Shown here piece after piece: positions 1 through 9,141 of a stretch of DNA of 15,334 nt. Source of the DNA: VFKI01 sp964647825 (lineage in GTDB: Bacteria; Pseudomonadota; Gammaproteobacteria; DSM-16500). The notes beneath the pieces were generated by a model. The model was not told the origin of the DNA. It saw nothing but the letters and a program-made list of their open reading frames with translations, and searched no databases. Positions within the stretch are counted from its first letter, which is position 1. Every line of letters begins with the position of its first letter. The position numbers and the translations under genes were made by a program. The stretch is taken from positions 1-15,334 of the forward strand of contig CAZYJL010000017.1 of NCBI GenBank assembly GCA_964647825.1, in the 5' to 3' direction.

Positions 1-182
1 TTTGAAAATTTATTACTAAATAAATTGTATACGTTATTCATGTCATATGCCGTATCTGCAGTGACTGGCTTAACTTGTTTTGGCATCGGTTTCACAAGAT
101 AATCTACGACTGATGCATCATGCACTTTGCGATTCGTTAATTCTGATGTTTGAATAATGTTATTTTGAACGTCAAGAAGCCA
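1..182 (-). pseudogene. IS903-group (IS5 family) transposase remnant, catalytic-core fragment
   Basis: Read on the minus strand, about 60 codons run off the left edge of the window. They resemble the DDE core of IS903-type transposases: an ELTNRKVHDAS segment, then VTADTAYD, where the last D corresponds to the second catalytic aspartate. A TGA at 183-185 closes the frame upstream, and no N-terminal half lies between this fragment and the IS end at 212-294. The copy therefore has an internal deletion and cannot be active. Family placement rests on motif recognition. The identity of the exact element is unknown. Confidence 0.7.
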
Positions 183-211
183 TCATAGGTTGCAGCATCT
201 TAAATAAAATA

Positions 212-294
212 ATTTGTTTGACCTCAGCCGAAATCCATCAAAATTTTTGAAAATAGCAAAATAGGTTGAGAATAAGGAGTTATGCAATAAACTC
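212..294 (-). repeat. IS903-like terminal segment, left copy
   Basis: Read leftward from 294, the segment begins GAGTTTATTGCATAACTC, close to the IS903 terminal repeat type (GGCTTTGTTGAATAA). It matches, with roughly eight differences over 83 bases, the inverted copy at 15250-15332. The outer end is at 294, so the element extends left and contains the transposase remnant at 1-182. The element end here borders the glycoside-hydrolase-like gene. Confidence 0.75.
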
Positions 295-319
295 TCCAAT
301 AAATAGGATTATAAATAAA

Positions 320-1450
320 ATGACCAAAAATAATTTTAAAATCGGCTATTATATTTTTTTAAGTCATGGAGATTATCATGAACCGAAAGATATTGATTTT
401 ACATGGACCGAAACATGGTCAATTAATGATTGGTATACCTTCATTGATAAAATATCCAGTTTAGGGACTAACACTTTGATGATTTATATTACCGGCCACA
501 AGCTTCCATTTAAAAGTAAAAAATTTCCAGAATTATGTGATACAAATCATCCAAACTATATTAATGATTTTTTTTCTGAAATCGTAAGCTGTGCAAATAG
601 TCATAAAATTGATGTAATCAGCGTAATTTCTACAACCGGACATGCAGGAAAATTAGCTACTATTCGACCTAATCTTGCAATTCAACCACGAACTGACGAA
701 ATTGATTTGGAATCATTACTAACTCCGTTTCCAAAACATATCAGACTAAAAAAGAACATTGCAAAGAAAGGCAACGCTCAAGTTGGTTTTGGAACCTTAT
801 GCCATAATAACCCAGAGTCAAAATATTATACGATTAACTTAATTAATGAAATTTGTGAAAAATATAACATGGTTAATGGAATAGCTTTGCATCCTCCAGA
901 ATCAATATATCCTTGTTTCTGTAATTTTTGCGCTGAAATATTTAATAAAAAAACAGGAAATATTTTAAAAGAAGCATCATATTTTGATGCAATGAAATTT
1001 TATTTTAATAGTTATATTGAATTTCAAAATAAAGTCTTGGAACCTCTCATTAGTGAATCTCTTCCAAGAGCAAAATTATACTGTTTTACAGTTCCATGGA
1101 TGTATGAAAATTTTTTTGATAGTTTTGCATATCTTATTAATAAAAATTTAACTTTAATCGAATGGGACTACAACCTCGACTCACTACGTGTTGAAACTAT
1201 CTCGGAAAGAATTTCTAAATATACATCAGATGAACGCAAAGTATTATTTATGCCAACTTCTGGCTTAGGTTTAAATAATATTGATTGTAATAAATCTATC
1301 GAAATGATAAAAAAACAAGTAGATAATGCCATTTATGCTGGAACAGTTGGAATCTTATATTTTGTTGGGCCACGATTAAATATTGAAATTATCAACAAAA
1401 TAAATCTTTATCCATGTAAATCTGAACTGAATTACTCTCAATTTTATTAG
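320..1450 (+). CDS. Glycoside-hydrolase-like TIM-barrel protein
   Basis: This intact 376-aa gene has no signal peptide or membrane segment, so the product is probably cytoplasmic or exported by another route. An N-terminal strand (KIGYYIFLSHGDY) is followed by helix-strand alternation typical of a (beta/alpha)8 barrel. A GHAG motif lies near residue 107 and HPPES-x-x-PCFCNFC at 191-204. Glycosidase-like barrel families often place a CxCxxC cluster next to an acidic residue; E194 is a candidate. The last strands include KVLFMPTSG (307-315) and VGILYFVGP (343-351). The substrate is unknown. A TTG at 266 would also open the frame but lies inside the IS end and encodes IS sequence, so ATG 320 is chosen, with a weak AGGAT upstream. 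The gene sits between the outer ends of two IS903-like elements. Fold class is inferred from sequence pattern only. Confidence 0.6.
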   Translation: MTKNNFKIGYYIFLSHGDYHEPKDIDFTWTETWSINDWYTFIDKISSLGTNTLMIYITGHKLPFKSKKFPELCDTNHPNYINDFFSEIVSCANSHKIDVISVISTTGHAGKLATIRPNLAIQPRTDEIDLESLLTPFPKHIRLKKNIAKKGNAQVGFGTLCHNNPESKYYTINLINEICEKYNMVNGIALHPPESIYPCFCNFCAEIFNKKTGNILKEASYFDAMKFYFNSYIEFQNKVLEPLISESLPRAKLYCFTVPWMYENFFDSFAYLINKNLTLIEWDYNLDSLRVETISERISKYTSDERKVLFMPTSGLGLNNIDCNKSIEMIKKQVDNAIYAGTVGILYFVGPRLNIEIINKINLYPCKSELNYSQFY

Positions 1451-1458
1451 CTGTATTA

Positions 1459-1961
1459 GAGTTTGTTTCTTAACCCCAAAGAAAGTATCATTTTAAGCCT
1501 TTAAAAATAATCATTGATCACATAGCAAGCAAACGAACTCTGAGCTAACCATGTCATTCAAAGTTCTGCGGTTTTATAATCGTTATAGTTAAACAAAAAA
1601 ATACTACCTAAAAGTGACTGGTCTGACTACAAAAAAAAATGAAAATGCGTGGCGACATGGCCGTTTGGTTATCACCTGATGTCATTGATTAATGGACAAT
1701 TACAAATCGTCAATATGATGGGTTACGTACACCATTATTATTTAGTGATATGGCAATTATGACGGTGCATGAAATAAGAGATGTATTTAAATTGCCTCTT
1801 AGACAATGTGAAGGATTTGTTAATGCAATATTTAAAATGATGAATTTAGAATTGCAAGCACCTAGTTTCATATTTTTTTCTGCAAAACACTGGGTATTTT
1901 TACTTACAAGTTTAAAATCGATTTTTGCACGTTCGATAAATTAAATTCACTAAAAAAATAG
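1459..1961 (+). mobile_element. Degenerate IS903-group element, left part only
   Basis: The segment starts with GAGTTTGTTTCTTAACCC at 1459-1476. This matches the IS end at 15250-15267 at about 16 of 18 positions. It is followed at the expected distance by the N-terminal part of an IS903-type transposase. The right half, including the catalytic core, is missing or unrecognisable. The outer end faces left, towards the glycoside-hydrolase-like gene. Confidence 0.65.
1589..1961 (+). pseudogene. IS903-group transposase, N-terminal fragment with frameshifts
   Basis: Three reading frames join into one recognisable IS903-type N-terminus. Frame one gives PKSDWSDYK. After a run of nine A at 1631-1639 the frame shifts to MRGDMAVWLSPDVID, then TAA, then LLFSDMAIMTVHEIRDVFK and LPLRQCEGFVNAIFKMMNLE. 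A second shift near 1875 continues as CKTLGIFTYKFKIDFCTFDK before a TAG at 1959-1961. The IS903 transposase has the parallel blocks NWPAYNNAL, RGDLTVWLDESAI, YTDMAITT and LSLRALQGFVDSIFKLM. The catalytic DDE region is absent. An apparent 64-codon frame at 1750-1944 is only part of this relic. Confidence 0.75.
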
Positions 1962-2410
1962 ACATATCTTCCATTTTACCGCAGATGAAAAAGCATTTTC
2001 TATTAGGAATATCGCTAAAGATTTATTTTAAATTTTAAATAGATGTGAATTGTAAATCATTATAAAAAAATAGACTTTAGTATCATTATGTTAGTTTTAA
2101 CATTGTCTAAAAATGTATTTTTTTTGAGCTTTTTTTGTTTGTAATGTAAAAAATAAATAAAAATTTCTTAGAAATAATCATAAAGTTAACGTTGTATTTT
2201 TTTGAAACAAAATGTGGAAAAAATTTATTTTCTTGTCCTTATTGATTGATCTTAATTAGGATTTAATTGTTTACATTACAGCAATTGGTAAAAAAACAAA
2301 GTTTGTTTTTTTAGTAAAATACTTTTGTATTTTAAAAAATTATAAAAAAATATTTTTAATTTGGAGGTAAGTACAAAAAACAAATAGATAGATAGTAAAA
2401 GGGGAAAGTG
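1962..2410 (+). other. Intergenic, very AT-rich leader of the exoprotein gene
   Basis: About 450 bases with no credible gene. It must hold the promoter of the exoprotein gene at 2411. Several TTG-plus-TA-rich combinations occur, but none stands out as sigma70. It contains the perfect 11-bp-arm palindrome at 2290-2312. A GGAGGT at about 2362 is not followed by a start codon. A ribosome-binding site AGGGGAAA lies just before ATG 2411. Confidence 0.6.
2290..2312. promoter_or_regulatory. 23-bp palindrome upstream of the exoprotein gene
   Basis: The arms AAAAAAACAAA and TTTGTTTTTTT are perfectly complementary around a central G at 2301. The site lies about 100 bases before the start codon. It could be an operator, or in RNA an A/T-only hairpin with a U-rich side acting as an attenuator. 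In such an AT-rich leader, chance is also possible. Confidence 0.35.
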
Positions 2411-2578
2411 ATGTTTCAGTATATGAGACATTTACATCGCGTTTTCTCCGCTGCATTTAGTCGGCAAAGTATGTTTTTATTATCTTTTTTATTGGCAACT
2501 TCGTCATTCGCAAATCCAGAAGGAGGTGTTGTTTCAGCAGGTGATGCAAGCATTTCACATCCTACTGCAGGCGTAGTA

Positions 2579-2581
2579 TAA
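2579..2581 (+). other. Premature TAA in the secretion domain
   Basis: Codon 57 of the exoprotein frame, in the context GVV-stop-IDQNSSKAIIDW. Related secretion domains carry a polar residue here. CAA to TAA is the simplest single-base origin. The coding frame is conserved on both sides, so this is a point lesion and not a start-site misassignment. Confidence 0.85.
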
Positions 2582-5500
2582 ATTGATCAAAATTCATCGA
2601 AAGCAATCATTGACTGGCACAGCTTTAATATCAAAGCAGGTGAAATAACAAAGTTTGCACAACCGAATGCATCGTCAGTCACACTAAACAGAGTAAATCC
2701 ACAACAAGGCGTTTCACAAATATTTGGTAACATTATTGCAAATGGACAGATCATTATTGTTAATCAGGCCGGAATCTTTTTTGGACCCACTGCGAGAGTA
2801 GATGCCGCAGGCTTAATTGCTTCTACTGTGGGTATTTCGAATGCTAATTTTCTTGCTAGAAATTATATTTTTGATGAAAGCCATTTTTCAAATGGTTCGA
2901 TTATCAATCAAGGTATGATTAATGCAGAGGAATATGGATTAGCAGCATTAATTGGCGCAAGTGTATCTAATGAAGGAACGATGCGTGTGCATCTTGGACA
3001 TATTATTCTTGCTTCCGGCAGTGCATTTACATTTAATTTTTCTGGAGATGGCTTGTTAAATTTTGTCGTGAATAGTCCAGCAGCACAACAAGGAATAGAT
3101 GAACAGGGAAACCCATTAAAAAATGCAGTAAATCAATCAGGCATTTTATCTGCAAACGGTGGCGTGATTACTATCACTGCGCGTACTGCACAATCCGTAT
3201 TAGATAATGCAATTAATATGCAAGGTGTAGCAATTGCAAATTCTGTGTCAACAAACAATGGCATGATTATTCTCTCTGCAGAACCAAATGCAACGGTACA
3301 TGTCGCAGGTGCATTAGAAGCTTCAGGAAAAAACGCAGGTGAACGAGGCGGTGTGATTAAAATTACCGGTGGTTACCTTAGCCTAGATGCAGGCACGTCT
3401 GTTGATACTAGTGGTGCATCAGGTGGTGGTGAGATTTTAATTGGTGGCAATGCACACGGTTTGGGTCCTGAGCAAAATGCTATTTTTACATTAATTAATA
3501 AAGATGTTTCATTAAATGCGAATGCATTGGAATTAGGTGATGGTGGAAAAATTATTGTGTGGGCGAATGATGCGACAGGATTTTATGGTTCAGCTGTTGC
3601 GCGTGGTGGCATGTTAGGTGGTGATGGCGGATTTATTGAGACATCGGGTTTAAAGTATCTTGATACACAAGGTGCTTATGTTGATTTGCGTGCACCTCTT
3701 GGGAAAACAGGGACATGGTTAATTGATCCAGTAAATATTACGATTTGTGATGCATGTACGACAACTAATTTGACGCTTTCGAGTAATACATATAACTCTG
3801 GTTTAATTTCAATTACGAATGCAACATTAAATTCAGGTGATCTTGGTACTGCGTTAAATAATGCAAATATCGCTGTCACAACATCGAATGTCGTTGGTCT
3901 TGGAGCAGGTGATATTACAGTCTCTGGTGTTACGGGTTTACAAACAAATTGGAATACAGGTAATACCAATACATTAACGTTACAAGCAGATCGTCATATT
4001 ATTTTTAATACGGGATTAACATTATCTGGCACAGGTAAATCTGTTAATTTAAATGCATCTGGCAATATTACATTAAATAATTCAATGAATGGTGGCTTTA
4101 ATTTATCAGCAACAACAGCAACAGGTGCTATCACAACATCACAAGCATTGGGTGCCACAACAGCATTAAATAGTACGTCGTTTAATGCATCAACAATTAC
4201 TCTTGGCGCAGGTGTGACGACGTCAGGTTCTCAATCGTATGCAGCATCAAGCGGTACTACTAATGCATTACAATTAAATGGAACCTACACAACGAACAAT
4301 GCAACATTTAGTGCATCTGGTAATACGCAATTAGCAGGCAGCACAACGGTTAATACGAGTGGCGGCAGTGTGGCGTTTTCCAATGCGGTGACAGGTGCTG
4401 TAGCAAATACACAAGATTTAACAATTTCATCAGGTGGTGGTAATACAGGATTCAGTTCAACAATAAACGGACTAAGAAATCTTGCGGTAACAAGTGCCGG
4501 AGCTATTTCTTTTTCTGGTGTCATCGGTGGCACAACGCCTTTAACAAGTATGAGTGTGAATGGCGGCGGCACAGCTACAGTAAATGGAAATGTCAACACA
4601 TCTGGCGCACAAACGTGGGCGAATGCAATTACGTTAAATCAAAATACTATTTTTACGAGTAGTGCAAATGATATTTCGCTCACAGATATTGCCGGTGGTG
4701 GCCGTACTCTCACAATCAATAATGCTGGTAATGCCAGTGTGATTTCTGGTGCAATTAGTAACATTGCTTCGTTAACAAAACAAGGTGTTGGTACATTAAA
4801 TCTTGCTGGTAATAATACCTATACATCAGCAACAGTTGTGAGTGCCGGGACATTACAAGTTTCTTCGGCAACGGGCCTTGGGACAACCGCAAGTGGGACG
4901 ACGGTTGCATCTGGCGCAATCCTAGATATCAATAATGTCGTTATTGGTGCAGAAGCGCTTACGTTAAATACAGCAAAACTTTCAGGCACGGGGACGAGTA
5001 GTTTATCCGGTAATATTTCGCTTGGTGGGCATAGTTCTTTCGGTGGGACAGGCTCACTCACATTAAATGGTGCAATTAGTGGTGCATTCAATATAAGTAA
5101 AGTAGATGCAGGTACAGTGAATTTAACCGTTGCAAGCACTTTTTCGGGAAGTACCAGTATTAACAATGGCACGCTGCAAGTCTCACAGAGTAATGCATTA
5201 AGTGGTACGTCCAGTACAACAGTGAATTCAGGTGGAACATTGGATGTGAATAACGTCACGATAAGCAATGATCTTACGTTGGCAGGTGGTGCATTAACGG
5301 CAACGGGGAGCGCAGGTGTATCTGGCAATATTACGATGACAGCAGGTTCTACCTTTGGCGGAACAGGTACATTGGCATTAAGTGGCATTCTTGGAGAGTC
5401 CGGCGGCAGTCGTACAGTGACAAAAACGGGTACGGGTACACTCTCATTGTTATCAAGTAATACCTACACCGGTGCGACAACAATTAACGCAGGTACCATG

Positions 5501-5883
5501 AGTCTCGCTCATGCGAATGCGTTGGGTAACTTTACTATTGGACCCACAATCAATAGCGGCGGTACGCTAAATCTTAATAGCTTAGCGCTTACATTAGGAA
5601 ATGGTATAACACTTGGATTAAATGGGAATGGTGCTTTAGGTGTCGGTGCGTTAACAGCGACAGGAACAGCGAGTGTTACGGGCACGGGTGCAGTTTCATT
5701 AGCAGGTAATACGACGATTGGTGGAGCAGGTGCATTGACACTGAATGTGCCAATTACAGGTAATTTTAGTGTGACGAAAAATGGTGCCGGCACCCTAGAC
5801 TTAACGACTGCAAGTACATATAACGGCGAAACGACAATTAGTGCTGGCACACTAGCCTTGATGCATTCAACAGCAGCTGGCAC

Positions 5884-6156
5884 CGGTACGATCACCGTCG
5901 CCAATGGTGCAGCACTGGCCCTCAATGGTAATGGGTTAAGTATCAACAATGCTTTGATCTTAAATGGTACCGGCATCAGTAATACCGGTGCCTTGGTGGA
6001 CAGTAGTGTAGGTACTGCTGCCAATCGATACGCCGGCACCATTAATTTAGCAACCGATACAGCGATTGGCGTGACATCGAGCAGCGTGACACTCACGCTT
6101 GGCAATGTGGTCAGCGGTAGTGGCGCCCTCAGCAAAGTCGGTAGCGGAACGTTGGT
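5884..6156 (+). repeat. 273-bp direct repeat, copy 1
   Basis: Base-for-base identical by eye to 6526-6798, offset 642 bases (214 codons), so the frame is preserved. It encodes 91 residues, from TITVANGAALALNGNG to SKVGSGTLV. Perfect identity at synonymous sites indicates recent duplication or gene conversion. Confidence 0.85.
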
Positions 6157-6525
6157 GTTAGAAAATACCAATACGTACACGGGTGCGACCACCGTCAATG
6201 CCGGTACTTTGCAAGCCGCTGCAAATAATGTGTTACCGGATAATACGGCTTTAACGGTTGCCGCGGGTGCCTTCTTTGCCTTGAATGGTTTTAGCGATAC
6301 GCTCGGTGCATTGAGTGGTAATGGCACGGTGGCCCTTGGCAGTGGGGCCTTAACCGTTGGCAATGATGCAACTTCCACCACCTTTGCCGGTACCTTGACG
6401 GGGACTGGCAGTCTCAGCAAGATCGGTAGCGGTACGCTAACTCTTGCTGGCACCAACCTCTTCAGTGGCGGCACCACCATTAATAATGGCGTGGTCAGTC
6501 TCTTGAGCAATGCCGCAGCCGGTAG

Positions 6526-6798
6526 CGGTACGATCACCGTCGCCAATGGTGCAGCACTGGCCCTCAATGGTAATGGGTTAAGTATCAACAATGCTTTGAT
6601 CTTAAATGGTACCGGCATCAGTAATACCGGTGCCTTGGTGGACAGTAGTGTAGGTACTGCTGCCAATCGATACGCCGGCACCATTAATTTAGCAACCGAT
6701 ACAGCGATTGGCGTGACATCGAGCAGCGTGACACTCACGCTTGGCAATGTGGTCAGCGGTAGTGGCGCCCTCAGCAAAGTCGGTAGCGGAACGTTGGT
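6526..6798 (+). repeat. 273-bp direct repeat, copy 2
   Basis: Second copy of 5884-6156. The exoprotein leaves the repeat pattern almost exactly at its right edge (6799), where composition drops back to strongly AT-rich. Confidence 0.85.
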
Positions 6799-7490
6799 AT
6801 TTGAAAGTACAGTTCCTTCTGCGCAGTCTGCTGATGTGCCTTCTCCTCTGGATACAAATTTAAATAATCCAAATAACTCAACAAGTATCTCTAATACCGA
6901 TATGTTAGTAAGTGCTGATGAGTTAACTCGGAATATTATAAAAAGCGCGCAAATACTTTCAGTAGATAATGAGTCATTAGGTAACAGTAATAATATGTCT
7001 ATTGATATAAAAAATTCTAATGACGTGCTAACTTTTTTAACAAGTAATGATGAAGTGATTTCTTCTAACGATAGAAGCATCTCTATAGATACACTTGAAG
7101 GAGATGTGAACAATACTTCAGCTGCTTATTCATCGAATGTATTGGCTATGTCACGCAGAACAACATCGGAAAAAAATATACCTAGGGATATAAATGACTT
7201 ATTCTTTTATTCAACACAAGTTATTTTAATGATGAATGCGCCATCTGGTTCACAATTAATGATTCAAAAAATGAATTTTACTTTTAATAAAAAATATCGT
7301 TATGGTTATAAAAAAATAAAATGGATAAAAGAAAAAAATTATATCGAGCAATCAGATAAGATATTAATATAAGCTTCTGTCGCAAACCAGCATTTAAAAT
7401 CAAAATAGAATATCTTGAAGCAGCAGGCGTGTATTTATGAGCTACCGTGAGATCTTTGAAATCAAACAAAATACATAAAAGGGCATCTAC

Positions 7491-8030
7491 ATGACGATAA
7501 TAATCAAAACTGATCATCTTATTCTTCGTACGTGGACTGAAAATGATATTGATGCAATGGCAGCAATTGATCAAGATCCAAAAGTTTGTGAATTTCTACC
7601 CGGTATCGGTAATAGGGAAGCAACAGCAGCAGGTGTTAGAAAAATTATGCAGCATTATGAAAAACATGGATTTTGTCTCTATGCTGTTGAGTTGAAGTCA
7701 ACACATGAAATGATTGGTTGGACTGGCTTATCTATTCCTTCTTTCCATGCACATTTTACCCCAGCAGTCGAAATTGGTTGGCGACTTGCTTCAAATCATT
7801 GGGGAAGAGGGTATGCTACTGAAGGAGCCAAAGCAGTTATAAACTATGGATTTAATCAACTAGGTTTAATTGAGATTGTTTCATTTACTGTACCTAAAAA
7901 CAGTCGTTCTATTCGTGTGATGGAAAAGATTGGTATGCAGCGTGATTTAAACGGTGATTTCGCTCATCCAAAATTACCGCTCAAGCATAAATTATCAAAA
8001 CATGTATTATATAGAGTTCATAAAAAATAG
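7491..8030 (+). CDS. GNAT-family N-acetyltransferase, RimJ/RimL type
   Basis: The 179-aa product has the length and layout of RimJ/RimL-like (Acetyltransf_3) enzymes, which transfer acetyl from acetyl-CoA to an amine. It opens with TDHLILRTWTENDIDAMAAI. The acetyl-CoA pyrophosphate-binding motif A is VEIGWRLASNHWGRGYATEG at 93-112, with the RGYA loop. The late motif NSRSIRVMEKIGM (137-149) is the family's closing strand-helix. It looks complete. AAGGG precedes ATG 7491 at a good distance. It is the first of three co-directional acetyltransferase genes, 83 bases before the next; the gaps are wide enough for separate promoters. The substrate cannot be told: ribosomal protein, small amine or drug are all possible. 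Confidence 0.9.
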   Translation: MTIIIKTDHLILRTWTENDIDAMAAIDQDPKVCEFLPGIGNREATAAGVRKIMQHYEKHGFCLYAVELKSTHEMIGWTGLSIPSFHAHFTPAVEIGWRLASNHWGRGYATEGAKAVINYGFNQLGLIEIVSFTVPKNSRSIRVMEKIGMQRDLNGDFAHPKLPLKHKLSKHVLYRVHKK

Positions 8031-8113
8031 TTATAAATATTATGGAAATAATTAATCTATTTATTATTGCAACCTAATCTTATTAAATAAAAAATTTACA
8101 TAGGATTTATTAA

Positions 8114-9061
8114 ATGAATATAATAATCCGCTCTCCATTACTAAAAGATAGCCAGCAGTTTCTTGCAGCTGTGTCACAAAGCGAGTTCATCCATCACTCA
8201 TTTACCAAAGCTCCTGCAACGTCAGAAGAATTTATTGATTATATAGCGCAATTTAATCAGCCTAACCACAAAAGCTGGCTGATCTGTTCAGAAATAGGGG
8301 ACATTATCGGTGTAATTAACCTTAGTCAAATTATACGGGGGTGTTTCCAGAGCGGATATTTAGGATTTTATGTCATGCATCCATTTGCAGGTAAGGGTTT
8401 AATGTCTGCGGGTTTGAAACAGGTGCTAGCAAAAATTTTCAATGAAATGGCGCTACATCGAGTTGAAGCAAATATTCAACCTAATAATGTAGCTTCAATT
8501 AAGTTAGTGAGTAGAAACGGGTTTCGATTGGAGGGTTATTCTCCTAATTATTTAAAAATTTTAAATGAATGGAAGGCGCATGAACGTTGGGCGCTAACAG
8601 TTGAAGATTATCAAAAAAAATCTCTTTCTCAAAAAAGTTCTAAGCTGAAAATAATATATGAGAAAAACCCTTCTTCAGCTGATATTAGAATTTTGTCTGA
8701 CGGCATCGATGAAAATACTCGAATTAAAAAAGCGTTGGATCCAATTGATTATTTTTCTTTTTTTCTACGAGATGAAACTAATCAAGTAAAAGGAGGTTGT
8801 AACGGAGTAATTTATTATGGTTGTTTGTATGTTGATCAACTATGGGTAACTGAATCACTGCGTGGTAATGGCTACGGTACTCAGTTAATGCAAAAAGCAG
8901 AAAATTTGGCAATAGAAAGTAAATGCAATTTTATTGCAGTAAATACTTTTGATTGGGAAGCGCTTAATTTTTATAAGAAGTTAGGATTTTACGTAGAGTT
9001 TGAGCGTACGGGATTTGACAAAAATTCCATATTTTATTTTCTAAGAAAAGATTTGATATAA
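8114..9061 (+). CDS. Fused tandem GNAT acetyltransferase (two domains)
   Basis: The 315-aa protein contains two complete GNAT domains, where usual members have one of 140-180 residues. Domain 1 (about 1-168) is RimJ/RimL-like: IRSPLLKDSQQFL start, GVINLSQIIRG strand, motif A YVMHPFAGKGLMSAG at 86-100, then NNVASIKLVSRNGF (124-137). Domain 2 (about 178-315) is a different GNAT subtype: LYVDQLWVTESLRGNGYG at 238-255 is motif A, and FDWEALNFYKKLGF (279-292) is the closing motif. A lysine/serine-rich linker (168-178) joins them. Both CoA-binding loops look intact, so two activities are plausible. The frame is continuous, with no sign of an assembly join. ATG 8114 has AGGAT upstream. Substrates are unknown. 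Fusion of two GNATs occurs in some aminoglycoside and mycothiol enzymes, but nothing here points to those pathways. Confidence 0.85.
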   Translation: MNIIIRSPLLKDSQQFLAAVSQSEFIHHSFTKAPATSEEFIDYIAQFNQPNHKSWLICSEIGDIIGVINLSQIIRGCFQSGYLGFYVMHPFAGKGLMSAGLKQVLAKIFNEMALHRVEANIQPNNVASIKLVSRNGFRLEGYSPNYLKILNEWKAHERWALTVEDYQKKSLSQKSSKLKIIYEKNPSSADIRILSDGIDENTRIKKALDPIDYFSFFLRDETNQVKGGCNGVIYYGCLYVDQLWVTESLRGNGYGTQLMQKAENLAIESKCNFIAVNTFDWEALNFYKKLGFYVEFERTGFDKNSIFYFLRKDLI

Positions 9062-9141
9062 ATTTATCAACTTATTAAATTCAAACTATTTCGTAAAGAT
9101 GATCTATAAAAATTTAGTAACGCACTAAATACAAGAGGAAA

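Larger units (their letters stand above)
4772..6812 (+). repeat. Passenger-associated transport repeats (PATR-like), six full and one cut
   Basis: Each repeat follows the pattern (L/V/I)(S/T)K-x-G-x-GT-L-x-L-x3-(N/S)TY/F-(T/S)G-x-T-x-I/V-N-x-GTL. Starts lie near 4772, 5093, 5416, 5771, 6128, 6413 and 6770. The last one breaks after about 14 residues, where the protein changes to an unrelated tail. Such repeats build a beta-helix stalk in autotransporter and TpsA passengers. Starts were located by eye and may be off by a few bases. Confidence 0.8.
2411..7372 (+). pseudogene. TpsA-type filamentous haemagglutinin exoprotein, interrupted by an in-frame stop
   Basis: The full frame is 1,653 codons from ATG 2411 (AGGGGAAA site upstream). 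A signal peptide (basic start, MFLLSFLLATSSFA, likely cut near residue 34) leads into a two-partner-secretion (haemagglutination activity) domain at about 35-155. Recognisable blocks are AIIDWHSFNI, TLNRV, GNIIANGQIIIVNQAG and ARVDAAGLIAST. The usual NPNG reads NQAG. An ETSG/GTWLIDPVNITI region follows, then Ser/Thr/Gly-rich beta-helix and six to seven passenger-associated repeats. The C-terminal 190 residues are AT-rich and repeat-free, with no autotransporter barrel. TAA at 2579-2581 (codon 57) splits signal peptide from secretion domain; everything after stays open to TAA 7370-7372. A shorter frame from GTG 2828 would lack export signals. No TpsB transporter is present in the window. The family normally acts in adhesion or contact-dependent competition; the role here is unknown. 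Confidence 0.85.

Noticed and set aside
266..319. TTG start giving an 18-residue N-terminal extension to the glycoside-hydrolase-like protein
   Set aside because: The extension translates the IS terminal repeat. ATG 320 is the natural start.
1750..1944. Stand-alone 64-residue gene
   Set aside because: It is one frame of the broken IS903-type transposase N-terminus, with the coding signal continuing in other frames on both sides.
2362..2400. Strong GGAGGT motif suggesting a leader peptide gene
   Set aside because: No start codon follows within a usable distance, and the next ATG is that of the exoprotein, with its own site.
3676..7113. Long minus-strand frames opposite the exoprotein gene, rich in Pro, Val and Leu
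   Set aside because: They are antisense shadows of the Thr/Gly/Asn-rich passenger repeats. They have no ribosome-binding sites and no independent protein motif.
7284..7574. Minus-strand frame of 96 residues across the exoprotein end and the GNAT start
   Set aside because: It overlaps two better-supported genes and has no upstream signal. Part of 7373-7465 looks less AT-rich and could be a dispersed repeat, but only one copy occurs here, so I do not call it.
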